5,943 nucleotides of DNA from contig JAATGO010000243.1 in assembly GCA_015654605.1 (NCBI GenBank), positions 1-5,943 on the forward strand, given 5' to 3'. Source of the DNA: Betaproteobacteria bacterium. Its GTDB lineage: Bacteria > Pseudomonadota > Gammaproteobacteria > Burkholderiales > Burkholderiaceae. Of this stretch, positions 5,391-5,943 are shown in pieces. The translations under genes were made by a program, and so were the position numbers. The notes below the pieces were generated by a model. That model had not been told where the DNA came from. It saw nothing but the letters and a program-made list of their open reading frames with translations, and did not search any database. Positions within the stretch are counted from its first letter, which is position 1. Every line of letters begins with the position of its first letter.

Positions 5391-5943
5391 GGTATGGCTT
5401 CCTCCATTATGTGCTGCTCTATCCCACCATCAACTCCCTTAGGCTGAGTCGCTGCAGTGGTATTATTTTCTAATTCCTGTGCTGGCAATGGCGCTTTCCC
5501 TAGAATCATATCTGCAGCTTTTTCTGCGATCATCATCGTTGCAGCGCAGGTGTTTGCAGAAGGAACTGTCGGCATAATCGACGCGTCACATATGCGCAAA
5601 CCATGTAAGCCATGTACTCGCAGTTGTGCGTCGACAACTGCCATCGGGTCACTGGCAGGCCCCATCTTGGCCGTGCCAGATACATGGCATGCAGACACTC
5701 CATAACGACGAGCAAAGTCGAGTAAGTCAGCATCACTGGTCACATCAGTTCCAGGTAACATCTCTTCCTCAAAATACGATGAAAGTGTAGGAGAATGTAA
5801 TAACTGACGCGCCTGCCGCATACCACTAAGTAATACCTGTTGATCATATGGATCTTGCAGATAATTCGGCTGCACTATCGGATCATGCAATGGATGACGC
5901 GATGCAACGTGTACATATCCAGAACTGTGTGGTCGAGGTTGCC
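5387..5943 (-). CDS. GMC family FAD-dependent oxidoreductase, C-terminal part (runs off right edge)
   Basis: The reading frame is open to the right edge, so 184 residues of the C-terminal part are visible. The true start lies outside the window; a TTG at 5890 is internal. Glucose-methanol-choline oxidoreductases oxidise alcohols, using FAD bound near the (unseen) N-terminus. Visible hallmarks are RPHSSGYVHVAS and PIVQPNYLQDPYD (substrate domain), CHVSGTAKMGPASDPMAVVD with the catalytic histidine, then LRVHGLHGLRICDASIMP. SANTCAATMMIAEKAADMILG follows, whose asparagine fits the second active-site position. In the HPxGTxKMG motif, A replaces the common C and V the common P, variation seen in the family. 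After the usual end (AADMILG) comes an extra, polar tail of about 35 residues rich in A, N, T and Q. It is first in the visible unit with the small protein, amidase and hydrolase, and its TGA overlaps the next ATG. The substrate cannot be named; choline dehydrogenase is only one member of this family. Confidence 0.92.
   Translation of the reverse strand, partial: QPRPHSSGYVHVASRHPLHDPIVQPNYLQDPYDQQVLLSGMRQARQLLHSPTLSSYFEEEMLPGTDVTSDADLLDFARRYGVSACHVSGTAKMGPASDPMAVVDAQLRVHGLHGLRICDASIMPTVPSANTCAATMMIAEKAADMILGKAPLPAQELENNTTAATQPKGVDGGIEQHIMEEAIP
5401..5405 (-). promoter_or_regulatory. Ribosome binding site of the 70-residue gene
   Basis: GGAGG on the minus strand lies 10 bases before ATG 5390, within the last codons of the GMC gene. 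It supports this ATG as the start of the small gene and, with the four-base ATGA overlap, indicates coupling to the upstream reading frame. Confidence 0.6.

Overview
The window carries six protein genes, one of them divergent from the rest. It looks like a chromosomal accessory or metabolic region of a Gram-negative proteobacterium. The base composition is balanced, and the start of a bacterial alpha-2-macroglobulin and an AraJ/YdhP-type efflux gene beside a LysR regulator would fit a betaproteobacterium (Burkholderiales). That placement is a guess from protein style, not a demonstrated fact. I see no tRNA, rRNA, CRISPR array, insertion sequence or obvious prophage gene.

Layout. Positions 1-287 (minus) hold the first 95 codons of an exported alpha-2-macroglobulin-like protein that runs off the left edge. 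Positions 397-1293 (minus) encode a LysR-type regulator. Facing away from it, across a 179-base control region, is a 12-helix major facilitator transporter (1473-2642, plus). This is the classic arrangement of a regulator and the efflux pump it controls. The control region contains a dyad of T-N11-A form next to the lysR start.

Positions 2682-5943 (minus) form a four-gene unit, read from right to left. It starts with the C-terminal third of a GMC-family FAD oxidoreductase that enters from the right edge. A 70-residue protein follows, overlapping it by four bases. Next comes an amidase-signature hydrolase overlapping the small gene, and 53 bases further on an alpha/beta hydrolase of the homoserine O-acetyltransferase (MetX) superfamily. 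The overlaps indicate translational coupling of the first three genes. The last gene may also have its own promoter, because a good -35/-10 pair lies in the 53-base gap.

The most interesting point is the 70-residue protein. Its size, its helical pattern and its position directly before an amidase suggest a GatC/AtzG-like partner subunit. The amidase may therefore be a two-component enzyme like AtzE-AtzG. Together with the oxidoreductase and the MetX-like hydrolase it could form a small catabolic pathway for an amide-containing, hydroxylated compound. The substrate cannot be read from the sequence.
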